A stretch of DNA of 64,000 nt from Planctomycetaceae bacterium (GTDB taxonomy: Bacteria > Planctomycetota > Planctomycetia > Planctomycetales > Planctomycetaceae). This document shows positions 1 to 8,986 of the stretch, piece by piece. The stretch covers positions 1 through 64,000 of the forward strand of contig JAKFWC010000004.1 in assembly GCA_021732975.1 (NCBI GenBank). Direction: 5' to 3'. A program made the position numbers and the translations under genes. Each line of letters starts with the position of its first letter. Within the stretch, counting starts at the first letter, position 1. A model generated the notes under the pieces. That model worked only from the letters and a program-made list of their open reading frames with translations, had not been told where the DNA came from and did not search any database.

Positions 1-633
1 ACAAGCCGGTCCCGTCCCCATCCCCATGCTCCTTCGTCAACCACTCCGGAAAATTCCGCGACCCTTGACGAAGGCCATCCCCACGCAATCATTGGACCAA
101 TTCGCAATCACGACATGCGATTGCCCTGCCCTTCCGCATATTGCTGGATCGATCCACAGTTGCTGGGGCGTTCTTCTGAGACGGATTGCAAGTCAATCCC
201 GCTGGGATCGGAACGCCTGCGTGTTACGCCGCAGGTCGTCTCGGCGACGGAGCTGAGATACCATCGACGAGGACCGGGTGAGCGATATGTAATGATAAAC
301 GACAGTCTCATCAGTGATTGTCGGCAATATTGCATCGTGCGTAGGATACCACACGAAGACAATCCTGCTCCAGGACACGTGGACTCTCATGTGCATCATG
401 TCGATAGCCTATTTGTATTTCTCGGGCATTCTGACGACTTGAGTGGTCTTGAGTGTGAAGTCGAGCTCGGACGCGACTCTTTCATCGTGCATAGCCCGCA
501 TGCAGTCTTCATTCCTGCTGGTGTGAAGCACCGATATCGAGTGATCTCTGGGTCGGGACTGTTTGTCAACCATGTTCTTTTTGGGAACTACAACGACAGC
601 TTGCTTGATATCAAGGGAGATAACCATTCATGA
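1..633 (+). CDS. Cupin-domain protein, 5' end possibly outside the window
   Basis: The C-terminal half reads as a small cupin. A metal-binding-like cluster HVDSHVHHVDS (around nt 375-410) is followed by acidic and hydrophobic strands and a second motif ending in PAGVKHRY, the usual His-bearing second cupin motif. The reading frame is open from base 1. An internal ATG at 115 gives 172 aa and another at 292 would leave little beyond the cupin, so the true start cannot be fixed and may lie upstream. The stop overlaps the ATG of the methyltransferase gene by 4 nt (ATGA), which indicates translational coupling. Substrate is unknown. Context with a methyltransferase and an amidotransferase suggests a tailoring or isomerase role in a small-molecule pathway; this is inference. 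Confidence 0.65.
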   Translation, partial: TSRSRPHPHAPSSTTPENSATLDEGHPHAIIGPIRNHDMRLPCPSAYCWIDPQLLGRSSETDCKSIPLGSERLRVTPQVVSATELRYHRRGPGERYVMINDSLISDCRQYCIVRRIPHEDNPAPGHVDSHVHHVDSLFVFLGHSDDLSGLECEVELGRDSFIVHSPHAVFIPAGVKHRYRVISGSGLFVNHVLFGNYNDSLLDIKGDNHS

Positions 634-1385
634 ACGTGGAGAACAGAAAGGCAAGTGGCTGGGATGTAATCGGCGGTCAGTTCTGGCGTCTCGGCCGCAC
701 CTCCGCGAGGCCGTCAATGAAGGATGTCTCTCTGTACCTGGACGGAGTCGTCTCACAGTCCCGGGTTTGTGTGATAGGGGCAAGCACTGTCGACTTGATT
801 CAAGCCTCAGTTAACTGTGGGGCGAGTGTCACTGTGCTGGATTTTTCCGAAGTCATGTGTCACGACGCACGAGAAGCGATTACCGGACCCGCCGAAATGT
901 TATGCATGGACATTACGGTCCAAGAAAATCGATTCGCGGCATGTTTTGACGCAATTCTCTGCGACCGACTTGTGAACCGATTCACCGAGGCTGAAGCAAT
1001 TGCGGCTCTGAGAAACATCAAGCATATGCTTGCCGGTCGTGGCATGATTCGTTGTGGAGTAAAGATTGGGTTGTATGAAATGGACCGACGGATGATCGCG
1101 GCCGGTGCAAAGGCGGGTCGCCTTCATGAGTTCTTTGACGAAGCTACTGCAACAATCGATTTTGCAGCGGCGGGAGCGATTCTTGAGGAATGTGTAGTGC
1201 CACACGGAAGTATCCCGCACAACGCGTTACTCGATTGGTACAAGGCGAGAGGGAAAGAGAAGAGGTTCGCTGAGTCCGATTTCCCACTGCTGGTGGCTCG
1301 ACAAGACGTCGGCTTGCGTGTCGCATCACAACTGTGGTTGCCAGACGCACCCTCAACAATCATGTACGAGCTGGTGGCAGATTAG
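630..1385 (+). CDS. Class I SAM-dependent methyltransferase-like protein
   Basis: The protein has 251 aa. Around residues 45-75 it shows a Rossmann motif I (VCVIGAS followed by an acidic VLDFSEVM end of strand 2). A motif II/III-like stretch, FDAILCDRLVNRF, and the typical AIAALRNIKHMLAGRGMI helix-strand turn come next. This matches the class I methyltransferase fold, although the glycine-rich loop is atypical (GAST rather than GxGxG). It starts inside the stop of the cupin gene and ends 3 nt before the amidotransferase gene, so the three genes are almost certainly one transcript. The methyl acceptor is unknown. An alternative is a methyltransferase-fold protein that no longer methylates. Confidence 0.7.
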   Translation: MNVENRKASGWDVIGGQFWRLGRTSARPSMKDVSLYLDGVVSQSRVCVIGASTVDLIQASVNCGASVTVLDFSEVMCHDAREAITGPAEMLCMDITVQENRFAACFDAILCDRLVNRFTEAEAIAALRNIKHMLAGRGMIRCGVKIGLYEMDRRMIAAGAKAGRLHEFFDEATATIDFAAAGAILEECVVPHGSIPHNALLDWYKARGKEKRFAESDFPLLVARQDVGLRVASQLWLPDAPSTIMYELVAD

Positions 1386-1388
1386 CTG

Positions 1389-3038
1389 ATGTGCGGAATC
1401 GTCGCAGCGATCTTCTCTGATGATGGACCTGCCACTGTTAAGGCGGCACTCGCAACCTTAGTGCACCGTGGTCCAGATCAGCAGGCCATAGTCCAGGAGC
1501 ACAGAGCCGTACTCGGCGTGAACCGATTAGCAGTGCGAGATTCCAAGTGTCAGATGGCCTTGGAACCAAGAGCCGGGTGTACGCTGGTTTTTAACGGCCA
1601 GATTTATCAGTTTGCCGAGAACGGCGGTAGTTTCCAGCAAGTGACTACGTACTCGCAGGAGAGCGAGGTGCTTTCACGATTAGCTGGACAACCTTTATAC
1701 GTTGATGGGATGTATGCTGCGATCTCGTATGATGTCGGCAAAGAAGAGTTGACTCTTGTTCGAGATGAATTTGGAATTAAGCCGCTTTTTTATCGGTCGA
1801 CTCCTTGTGGCGTGTATGCTGCATCAGAACTTCCCACTTTGGTCCGACTTGGCGGCATGCCCGAGATTAATCTAGATGCAGTTGACGAATTCGTCTTGTT
1901 TGGTCGTGTTCTCGGTCGGAGAACGGTTTTTAAAGATACTTGTCGAGTATTGCCCGATGAAGTAGTGCAGATATCGGCGTCGGGAGTGACGACGCGGAGA
2001 CGAAGCAGAGCGGGCGGCGTTCACCCCCCGTGTGATCAATTGCGAGACGCTATTCGAGATGCCGTTCATTTGGCGATTGCAAGCGACAGGCAGGTTGGTA
2101 TCGCAGTTAGTGGAGGATTAGATTCGAGAATACTGGCACTTCATGCAAGTGAAATTGGGTGTGATCGCCTCGCTACAATTAGCGTTGGAGTGGGTGAGCA
2201 TGACGGGGTGACAGACCTGCGGCACCTTAAGCTTCCAGGCAGCGCATGGAAGACCTGGGAACATAGTTATGCTCGGTTTAATCCTTTACGATTCAAAAAG
2301 GCGTTCTATCAAGGAATCGCGAGGCTTGGTCAGCCAAGTGCGTTAACAAGCCTTGCTCTTTACGAAACCCTTGCTGAGCTCGCAAGGAATGCGGGTGTGG
2401 TTGTTTTGCTGGTTGGTGAAGGAGCTGATGAGCTTTTTATGGGCTACGACAGTTATCGGCGGTGCTTGAAGTGGCCCAATCGCCTTCAAAGCATGATGGA
2501 CTTTGCAATGGCTGGCGTTGAATCTCGAATCGTGTCGCGACTGATTGGTAGGTCGCGAGTGGTAGGCGCGATCGAACGTTTCAGGCAAGATGTTTCGTGT
2601 CGTAGCACTTGGCCAGAGACGTTGCGGCAATTTGAATTGGCGCATTCACTTGAGCCTCTCCTCGAACGCACAGATTCATGTCTTATGGGAAGGTCGATTG
2701 AAGGACGTCCACCGTTTTTGGCAGGCAAGGTGCCTTCAATCGCTCTGGCGTGCGACCCTTTCGAAGGTGTCGGCGATTGTTTCGGAAAAACTGCATTAAG
2801 ATCGGCCTACCCTGAGTTCTCAGAAGTGGTGAAAAGGCCATTCCGGATTGCTGGCGACTTTCGCGCCGAATGTCTTCGTGAGTTAGACAAGCATCGACTT
2901 GGGCTGGAGGATCTCGGAATAAATGTAGGGCAAGCGTGTGCGATGGTACAAGAAGGTGGGCTGAATGGAACGGGATGTTTACGTTTGCTTGGTCTTTCGC
3001 TTTGGTCGAGGTGGTTAAAGGAGGCTCGCGATTTGTGA
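1389..3038 (+). CDS. Asparagine synthetase-like glutamine amidotransferase
   Basis: The product has 549 aa. After removal of Met1, Cys2 (MCGIVAA) would be the N-terminal nucleophile of a class II glutamine amidotransferase domain, supported by HRGPD and an NGQIY segment. The C-terminal synthetase domain has the PP-loop SGGLDSR at residues 241-247 for ATP binding and a GEGADELFMGY motif. The reaction is expected to be ATP-dependent amidation or amide-bond formation with glutamine as nitrogen donor. Linkage to a methyltransferase and a cupin makes specialised metabolism more likely than housekeeping asparagine synthesis. Many AsnB-like paralogues act this way in capsule, antibiotic or lasso-peptide pathways. 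The acceptor is unknown. Confidence 0.85.
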   Translation: MCGIVAAIFSDDGPATVKAALATLVHRGPDQQAIVQEHRAVLGVNRLAVRDSKCQMALEPRAGCTLVFNGQIYQFAENGGSFQQVTTYSQESEVLSRLAGQPLYVDGMYAAISYDVGKEELTLVRDEFGIKPLFYRSTPCGVYAASELPTLVRLGGMPEINLDAVDEFVLFGRVLGRRTVFKDTCRVLPDEVVQISASGVTTRRRSRAGGVHPPCDQLRDAIRDAVHLAIASDRQVGIAVSGGLDSRILALHASEIGCDRLATISVGVGEHDGVTDLRHLKLPGSAWKTWEHSYARFNPLRFKKAFYQGIARLGQPSALTSLALYETLAELARNAGVVVLLVGEGADELFMGYDSYRRCLKWPNRLQSMMDFAMAGVESRIVSRLIGRSRVVGAIERFRQDVSCRSTWPETLRQFELAHSLEPLLERTDSCLMGRSIEGRPPFLAGKVPSIALACDPFEGVGDCFGKTALRSAYPEFSEVVKRPFRIAGDFRAECLRELDKHRLGLEDLGINVGQACAMVQEGGLNGTGCLRLLGLSLWSRWLKEARDL

Positions 3039-3154
3039 TTATCCGCCTTCGGCGCGCGATGTCTTTCATGATGGGCTATTAACCCGTTGCTCGCGAGTTC
3101 GAAGAGGGTGTTTTTCGTCCGACCACCCCTACCCGGTACGTGGAAAACTCGAAC

Positions 3155-3723
3155 TCACGACGCGAAAGCAGGTTGCGTCAAATCGACGATCCCGAAAAAG
3201 TCGCGCATTGTTTCGAAGAGGGTCCCTTCCGGGGAGGGACTCGCTGTTGCAAGCGTCGTGCGTCGCGTCGATGAACTCCATCGCGTACCGAACGAGGGCA
3301 TCGACTCGATAACCTGTCTGATTGTTTGCCCTGATGGCATCAACGATTTGATTGCAGGCCGCGCGGATCGCATCGGGATAAATCAGGGCGGCAACCTCTG
3401 GGAACATTTGGTAGATAAGGAACGCCGTAGGTGTTCAAGAGCTTCCACGACCAAGGGACAAGTCGCGAATAGATGAGGTCTCTGGCAGTGCTCAATGCGA
3501 CATCCCAGGCAGATGCGAAGTCGTGTTCTGCGGTCGATCGGATAATCAGACTGCGGGTGATACTTTCACGCCATTCGGAGATCGACTGGACGTCGTTCGG
3601 CCCCTCTCCGGAGAACTCAACTCGAAGTGAATTCCATTCCTTTGCGAATTCGTTCAGTTCAGATTGGAGCTGTGCAGTCACTTCGGTGCTCGCCGTGGCA
3701 TCGGCTTGATTCCCGTCGCCCAT
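3155..3723 (-). pseudogene. Frameshifted hypothetical gene (two apparent frameshifts)
   Basis: A minus-strand frame starts at ATG 3723 (MGDGNQADATAST) and reads as plausible protein to about LVPWSWKLLN. It then turns into low-quality sequence. At the same point another frame takes over with convincing coding sequence (FLIYQMFPEVAALIYPDA, RYAMEFIDATHDACNSE). A third frame takes over near 3225-3235, at a run of C/G bases, and ends with GTLFETMRDFFGIVDLTQ and a stop at 3155. The simplest reading is one protein of about 185-190 aa broken by two single-base indels, either real mutations or sequencing errors. No family was recognised. Confidence is moderate because it rests on apparent coding quality by eye. 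Confidence 0.5.
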
Positions 3724-3880
3724 TGTCTCACCCTTAGGATTGCTTCCGAAGTAACGGGGACACAAAACCGCTTCAGCGGCGTTTGTCGGCCCGGTGCCAT
3801 TTTCATCTCGGAATCGTGAGACGCCAAGTCCGAGGGCGATCAACATCGCGACGGACGCTGCGTTCGGTTTCGGAAAGCGT

Positions 3881-4204
3881 TCACGCCGCCCGGTACGAGT
3901 AGTGCTTGAGCAAACCCCCGAGCCGCTCTTTCCCGACCTTCTTCTCCACCGACTGGTTCAACGCTCGAATCCATCGCCGGAGTGTGTCAGGATGGACGAT
4001 CGACAACAGCTCGTTGATCGCCGATCCGAGCTCGGCGGCGAACTTCGCAAGCCGGTTCCTTTCCTTCTCGGTCACAGTGACCCTGGCAGGCAGCTTGCTC
4101 CGGAGGATTTCGTTCTCGACCTTCAGGTAGCGGACCTGTAGCGCCAGCTCGTTCTGGGTCGCTCCGGCGATCAGTAGCAACAGAGGCTGAAATACGTTCT
4201 TCAT
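3881..4204 (-). pseudogene. Internally deleted planctomycete-type integrase/transposase
   Basis: From ATG 4204 the frame encodes MKNVFQPLLLLIAGATQNE, then VRYLKVENEILRSKLP and VTEKERNRLAKFA. This is the N-terminal helical DNA-binding part typical of rve-type integrase/transposases that are abundant in planctomycetes. After RRWIR the frame runs directly into GKERLGGLLKHYSYRAA, which resembles the extreme C-terminus of the same proteins. The DDE catalytic core of roughly 200 aa that should lie between is absent. It therefore appears to be an internal-deletion derivative that cannot transpose by itself. Longer upstream reading (to 4438) is open but does not look coding. Confidence 0.6.
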
Positions 4205-4767
4205 CGTGGTTGACTCGACAAATCGCAGGCAAATGAGGGTCAATCTCATTTTTGCACCCCGGTCGCCGCCCTTGAGAAGGCCAACCTTGACCGTACTTGG
4301 TTGGCCTTCATGATCCCCGGTCCGGCTGTAGCGGTTGTTCCGTGTGGCTTCGCCCACCACCGACCATCTCTGCGGCCGGGAACCAGCCACTTTCTCGCGT
4401 CCGCCACTCCGTGATCCTGTTCCGGCTGGATAGATCAACTAGCACACAACGGAAAGTGCCGGTATCTTTATCCGCATGAACGTCGAGCACTCTCGTGATC
4501 AACCGCGAAACATCATGGCTGCATTGAACTACCTCCGCGTCCACGGGGGGATGCTCAGCACTCGCGATACAGTAAGGGCTGGTGCCTGGAGGCCGCGCGG
4601 TGACAACACTTTTCAGAGCTTGCAGGCCACAATTATCCCCCATCCGATCTCACGGACAGGGCGTGATGAAGCTCATTACATCATCGGCAGCTTGGAGCTT
4701 TGCGACGAGGGTTCCATGCCTCCACGGGACGGTTTAGGGAACAGCATCGCAGAAGTATGAGGTTTCT
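4205..4767. other. Intergenic, no supported gene
   Basis: Several short overlapping frames on both strands (for example 4476-4760 on the plus strand) show no domain, poor amino-acid quality and no clear ribosome binding site. A weak GAGG lies about 6 nt before the ATG at 4768. Nothing else was recognised. Confidence 0.5.
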
Positions 4768-6576
4768 ATGGCGGACGATATTGCGACCACGCCGGTGTTT
4801 CTTTCCATGCGGACAGTCGATGAGCTTCGTCGTAACGCCGCGGGCGAGCCGCAACGATATTTCATTGCCAAGTATCAGCGGGGTTACCGCTGGTCCACGA
4901 CTCAAGTCACACAACTCCTCGGCGACATTCGCGAGTTCACGAATCGCCCAAATCCTAAGCCGGATCAATTCTACTGCCTACAACCGCTCGTTCTCAAAGT
5001 AGCGGCCAACGGAGGCTTTGAAGTGGTTGATGGGCAACAACGCCTAACAACGATAATGCTGATTCTGCGCCACTTCAACGAACGCCTTTCAGAGGAATAT
5101 CGAGAGCCGATTTTTACTCTCGAATATGAAACGCGTCCGAACTTGTTGGACTTCCTAAATGCTCCGACGAAGGAGCTGGCTGATACGAACGCGGACTTTT
5201 ACCACCTTTACAACGCAATTGTCGCGATTAAAGAATGGTTTGTAGACAAAGGTCGTGAGGTTGGTGACCTGACATCGTCGTTTTTAAAGCGCACCAAAGT
5301 CATCTGGTATTTGCTTGCTGATCAGGAGAATCCCGTTGAGGCATTCACCCGCCTGAACGTCGGCAAAATCCCCCTCACGAACGATGAACTCATTCGGGCC
5401 TTATTCCTAAAACGTGCCGCACCTGACCAAACCGAGGCAGAAGACCTTCAGCGTCAGATTGCAAATGAATGGGACCAAATTGAAAAGGCACTTCAATCGG
5501 ACGACTTCTGGTACTTCGTCAGCAACGACAAAGGGAAGGCGGACAACCGAATTAGTTTTCTGTTCAATCTGGTAGCCGCAGCGAATGGGCTGACGGATGA
5601 TGAAATGCGAGATGAATATGGGGTTTTCTGTGCTTTCAACAGGCGACTCTCCGAAACCGGCGTCACGACGAAGTCTGAATGGCGTGAAGTCAAAAACGCA
5701 TTCATGACCCTCTGCGAATGGTTTGAAGATCGAAATCTGTATCACATTATAGGGTTTTTGATCCATGAAGGGTTCGGTGTTCAGCCGATACGCACACTCG
5801 CCTACCGGTGCAAAAAACACCAATTTGAATCGGCAATTCGTCGCAAAGTCTTCCAACATATTACGGGAAGTGAATTCCCCAATGAGGACGCTGTCGACGA
5901 GGTTCGGTCGCTGATCAACGAACGTGTTGAGGAGTTGACGTACGAGAGGCCAGGTGACCATCGCAGAATTCGATCGTTGCTGTTGTTGTTCAACATCGCG
6001 GCGCTTTTGGAAAACCGCCAGTCGACAATCCGTTTTCAGTTTGACAGTTTCAAGAATCAGAACTGGCACATCGAACACGTCCGCTCCGTAGCTCCCGACC
6101 GCCTGGCCAATCACTCAGAGCAGATACAGTGGCTGAAACACTCGCGAGATTACTTGCAGTCAACGGGTGAGGAAGAGGAACTGAGTGAGGACATCGCCGA
6201 GTTTCTAACCCTTTCTAAGCACGAAGCGACCGAAGATGCGTTTGCATCCATTTACAAGAGAGTGATCGATGCCTTCAAAGAGCAGAACAAAGGGCAGCCT
6301 GACCACAGCATTGCGAACCTTGTGCTGTTGGATCAGGAGACAAACCAGAGCTACAAGAATGCCGCATTTGCCGTAAAACGCCGACGTTTGTTGTCACTTG
6401 ATCGGGCGGGCGTGTTCGTACCACTTTGCACCCGAAATGTATTTTTGAAGTGTTACAGCGATGAGGTCGGTCACTTGATGTTCTGGAGCGAATCCGATCG
6501 CGAGTCCTATCGGAACGCGATCGTCGAAACGCTGGTCGGATTCTTTACTGACGTTCAGGATGTGAGCAATGACTGA
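4768..6576 (+). CDS. DUF262/DUF1524 protein (GmrSD/SspE-like nuclease family)
   Basis: The protein has 602 aa. Its N-terminal DUF262 domain has the hallmark DGQQRLTT at about residues 88-95 and a KYQRGYRW strand at about 30. The family is ParB/sulfiredoxin-like and includes the nucleotide-hydrolysing half of GmrSD, SspE and BrxU. The C-terminal DUF1524 region has HIEH (H434, H437) and NLVLLD with Asn517 followed by a Lys a few residues later (SYKN), the His-Me finger-like arrangement expected for DNA cleavage. The likely role is a modification-dependent or phage-DNA-targeting nuclease. It overlaps the second DUF262 gene by 8 nt, so the two are probably co-translated and act together. The target is not predictable from sequence. 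Confidence 0.8.
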   Translation: MADDIATTPVFLSMRTVDELRRNAAGEPQRYFIAKYQRGYRWSTTQVTQLLGDIREFTNRPNPKPDQFYCLQPLVLKVAANGGFEVVDGQQRLTTIMLILRHFNERLSEEYREPIFTLEYETRPNLLDFLNAPTKELADTNADFYHLYNAIVAIKEWFVDKGREVGDLTSSFLKRTKVIWYLLADQENPVEAFTRLNVGKIPLTNDELIRALFLKRAAPDQTEAEDLQRQIANEWDQIEKALQSDDFWYFVSNDKGKADNRISFLFNLVAAANGLTDDEMRDEYGVFCAFNRRLSETGVTTKSEWREVKNAFMTLCEWFEDRNLYHIIGFLIHEGFGVQPIRTLAYRCKKHQFESAIRRKVFQHITGSEFPNEDAVDEVRSLINERVEELTYERPGDHRRIRSLLLLFNIAALLENRQSTIRFQFDSFKNQNWHIEHVRSVAPDRLANHSEQIQWLKHSRDYLQSTGEEEELSEDIAEFLTLSKHEATEDAFASIYKRVIDAFKEQNKGQPDHSIANLVLLDQETNQSYKNAAFAVKRRRLLSLDRAGVFVPLCTRNVFLKCYSDEVGHLMFWSESDRESYRNAIVETLVGFFTDVQDVSND

Positions 6577-8986
6577 GACAGGGAAGCAAGTCGTTTTCAA
6601 GCAACTGCTGGACGGCCACCGCTCCATCCAGATACCAATGATTCAGCGAGACTTCGCTCAAGGGCGCGAGTCGGCGGAGGAAATTCGAAGGGATTTTCTC
6701 ACGGCGTTAGACGCAGCGTTGCAACTTCCTGCCGACGATCCGTCTTTGCCTCTGAATTTGGACTTCGTCTATGGCAGCGTTGAGGGAAGTGATGGTGAGT
6801 CACGCTTTTCTCCACTCGACGGCCAGCAGCGCCTCACGACCCTATTCCTGCTTCATTGGTACTTCGCATGGAAAGACGATCGCTGGGGCGAGTTCAAGAC
6901 GTTGTTTGAACTAGATGGGCATTCACGATTTACTTATCGCGTGCGTCCCAGCAGCAGCGACTTCTTTGATTTCCTCGTCGCGTTTCGTCCTGAATATTCG
7001 CCCAAGGACGTGTTGTCGTTGTCCGAGTTGATCGTGGATCAACCGCAATATTTCCGAAATTGGCGTTTTGACCCGACGATTCGTGCGACATTGGTCATGT
7101 TGGACTCAATTCACGAATATTTTTCCGGGAGTAAAGGTTTCTTTGGTCGTATCACGAATTTGGAACAGCCGGCTATCACATTTCAATTGCTGGATTTGAA
7201 GAAGTTTGATCTCTCGGATGACCTTTACATCAAAATGAACGCCAGAGGCATGCCACTGACGCCATTTGAGACTTTCAAAGCCCGTTACGTACAGGGGCTT
7301 GAAAAGCAGTTTCACGGTCAGGTGCGACGCATCGGCGATCAAGAGTTCCCGATACATGATTTTGTGTCTAGGCGGATGGACACGGCGTGGATGGATTTGT
7401 TCTGGACTGAGAACAAGAGCGAGACCAAGAGATCGGCAAGCGTCGACGATAATATTTTCAACCTGTTTCGTGTAGCAGCTCTTCTGACCCGCGATCCAGA
7501 TAACCAGAACTGCCTGCGGGACGTCAATCTTCTCACGAAGACTCGCCCTGATTATTCGACCTTCCATAACCACAATTGGCTGGACGAAGAATTCACTGCG
7601 ACGTTGGTCCCGCTCTTGGAGCAATGGTGCCGCACAGGCACAGGATTTGCGCCGTTGTTGCCCAACAATGATTACTTCGATGAGAAGAAGCTGCTTTTCA
7701 AGATGACGTCCGATTCGCTAGGTTTGGATATCCCAGAACTCCTGCTGCTCTTCGGCTATGTACTCTTTATTAAGCTGCACGAAAAGTCGCTGGACGCCAA
7801 CGAATTCCAGCAGTGGATGCGAATTGTTCACAATCTCGTCATCAACTCGAACATTGATCGTGCCGAGCGTTTGCCAGGCGGCATGGCAGCTGTCCTTATG
7901 CTGCTTCCATATTCTAATAGGATTTTGGAACACCTCGCTTCTCTCGACTCGACTGAGGGCCTCAGCAGTTTTCCTAAACGGCAAATCGACGAGGAAACGC
8001 TAAAGTCAGCTCTGCTTCTCAATCATGATGGCTGGCGAGCCCTGATCGACCGAGCTGAACGCCACGGATATTTTCGCGGTCAAATCGAGTTCCTACTTGA
8101 GTTCTGTGGGGCGATCAATGAATCGCAGGAAAATGCCGCCAAAGATTGGGACGACGCAACGCACGAAGAGTGTCAACGGCGATTCGAGGGCTACCTCGTA
8201 AAAGCTGAGGCTACGTTCACGGACTCCGGCCTCGATAACACCAGCTTCCTCTGGCAACGTGCGTTGCTTTCGATTGGCGACTACCTGTTCCCAATGACAT
8301 CACAACGGAAATCGTTGCTTTTTGATGCACCCACTGACGTGAATAGCTGGAAGCGGCTTTTACGTGGATATCAATCACATGAAGCAAACGGCAGGCGGCT
8401 CCTGAAGTCGCTCTGGGATCGACTAGACGCCCGAGCTGCATTCGCAGATCAGCTGGAAACTCTTATCTCGGGTTCCGCACTCGAACCATGGCGCGAGGCG
8501 TTCGTCAAGTCGCCGACAGCAATTCGCTACTGTGTAAGGCGAACAATTCGATGGAGCTCAGATCGAGAAATCTACTTGTTATCGAAGACTCAGATGAACT
8601 CAGCTCACGCGGAACTGTTTTCGTATACGTTCTTTCGTGATGAGCTTGTGCCGAAGCAGGCGAAAGGCGAATTCAGCCCTTTGCACCTAAGCCCTGAGTA
8701 TTATTTCACAAATGAAACGGGGATTGAGCCGGGCTTTCGATTCAATTGGGTGAATGGTGGGAAATGGTTTACATTTGAGTTTGAATGGAATGGAGAGGGG
8801 TACGATCTCTATATCTTGTCGGAAGATATTGGCCAGAGACCTTTTGCGAAGCAGGCGCTCATCGACAAGGCGGGGTTTAACGAGAGTCATTTGTTGAAAC
8901 GGCTCAGTCGACAAACGAGCGTTGCGGGGTTCTACGACTGCTTGAAGGCAATTCGCGACGCGATTAAAAGTGAGCAGTCCGCATAA
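6569..8986 (+). CDS. Large DUF262-domain protein, partner of the preceding nuclease
   Basis: The product has 805 aa. The N-terminal DUF262 domain has IPMIQRDFAQGR near residue 25 and DGQQRLTT at about 84-91. The long C-terminal half is mostly helical, with no HIEH..N..K signature seen, so it probably lacks the DUF1524 nuclease motif. The ATG lies in the last codons of the upstream gene (8 nt overlap). Pairs of a DUF262-DUF1524 protein and a longer DUF262 protein recur in bacterial accessory regions and are plausibly a two-component anti-phage module, with this protein as the sensor or NTPase half. That division of labour is inference. Confidence 0.75.
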   Translation: MTETGKQVVFKQLLDGHRSIQIPMIQRDFAQGRESAEEIRRDFLTALDAALQLPADDPSLPLNLDFVYGSVEGSDGESRFSPLDGQQRLTTLFLLHWYFAWKDDRWGEFKTLFELDGHSRFTYRVRPSSSDFFDFLVAFRPEYSPKDVLSLSELIVDQPQYFRNWRFDPTIRATLVMLDSIHEYFSGSKGFFGRITNLEQPAITFQLLDLKKFDLSDDLYIKMNARGMPLTPFETFKARYVQGLEKQFHGQVRRIGDQEFPIHDFVSRRMDTAWMDLFWTENKSETKRSASVDDNIFNLFRVAALLTRDPDNQNCLRDVNLLTKTRPDYSTFHNHNWLDEEFTATLVPLLEQWCRTGTGFAPLLPNNDYFDEKKLLFKMTSDSLGLDIPELLLLFGYVLFIKLHEKSLDANEFQQWMRIVHNLVINSNIDRAERLPGGMAAVLMLLPYSNRILEHLASLDSTEGLSSFPKRQIDEETLKSALLLNHDGWRALIDRAERHGYFRGQIEFLLEFCGAINESQENAAKDWDDATHEECQRRFEGYLVKAEATFTDSGLDNTSFLWQRALLSIGDYLFPMTSQRKSLLFDAPTDVNSWKRLLRGYQSHEANGRRLLKSLWDRLDARAAFADQLETLISGSALEPWREAFVKSPTAIRYCVRRTIRWSSDREIYLLSKTQMNSAHAELFSYTFFRDELVPKQAKGEFSPLHLSPEYYFTNETGIEPGFRFNWVNGGKWFTFEFEWNGEGYDLYILSEDIGQRPFAKQALIDKAGFNESHLLKRLSRQTSVAGFYDCLKAIRDAIKSEQSA

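Noticed and set aside
1389..3038. Lasso-peptide cyclase interpretation of the AsnB-like gene
   Set aside because: No precursor peptide, RRE or leader peptidase gene is visible in the window; only the enzyme class is supported.
3095..3220. Direct repeat TTCGAAGAGGGT seen twice about 110 nt apart
   Set aside because: Only 12 nt, overlaps the end of the pseudogene and has no flanking element structure.
4476..4760. 94-aa plus-strand frame upstream of the DUF262 gene
   Set aside because: Low-quality sequence with no motif; probably chance.
5407..6114. 235-aa minus-strand frame inside the first DUF262 gene
   Set aside because: Antisense to the HIEH-bearing domain of a recognised protein; no motif of its own.
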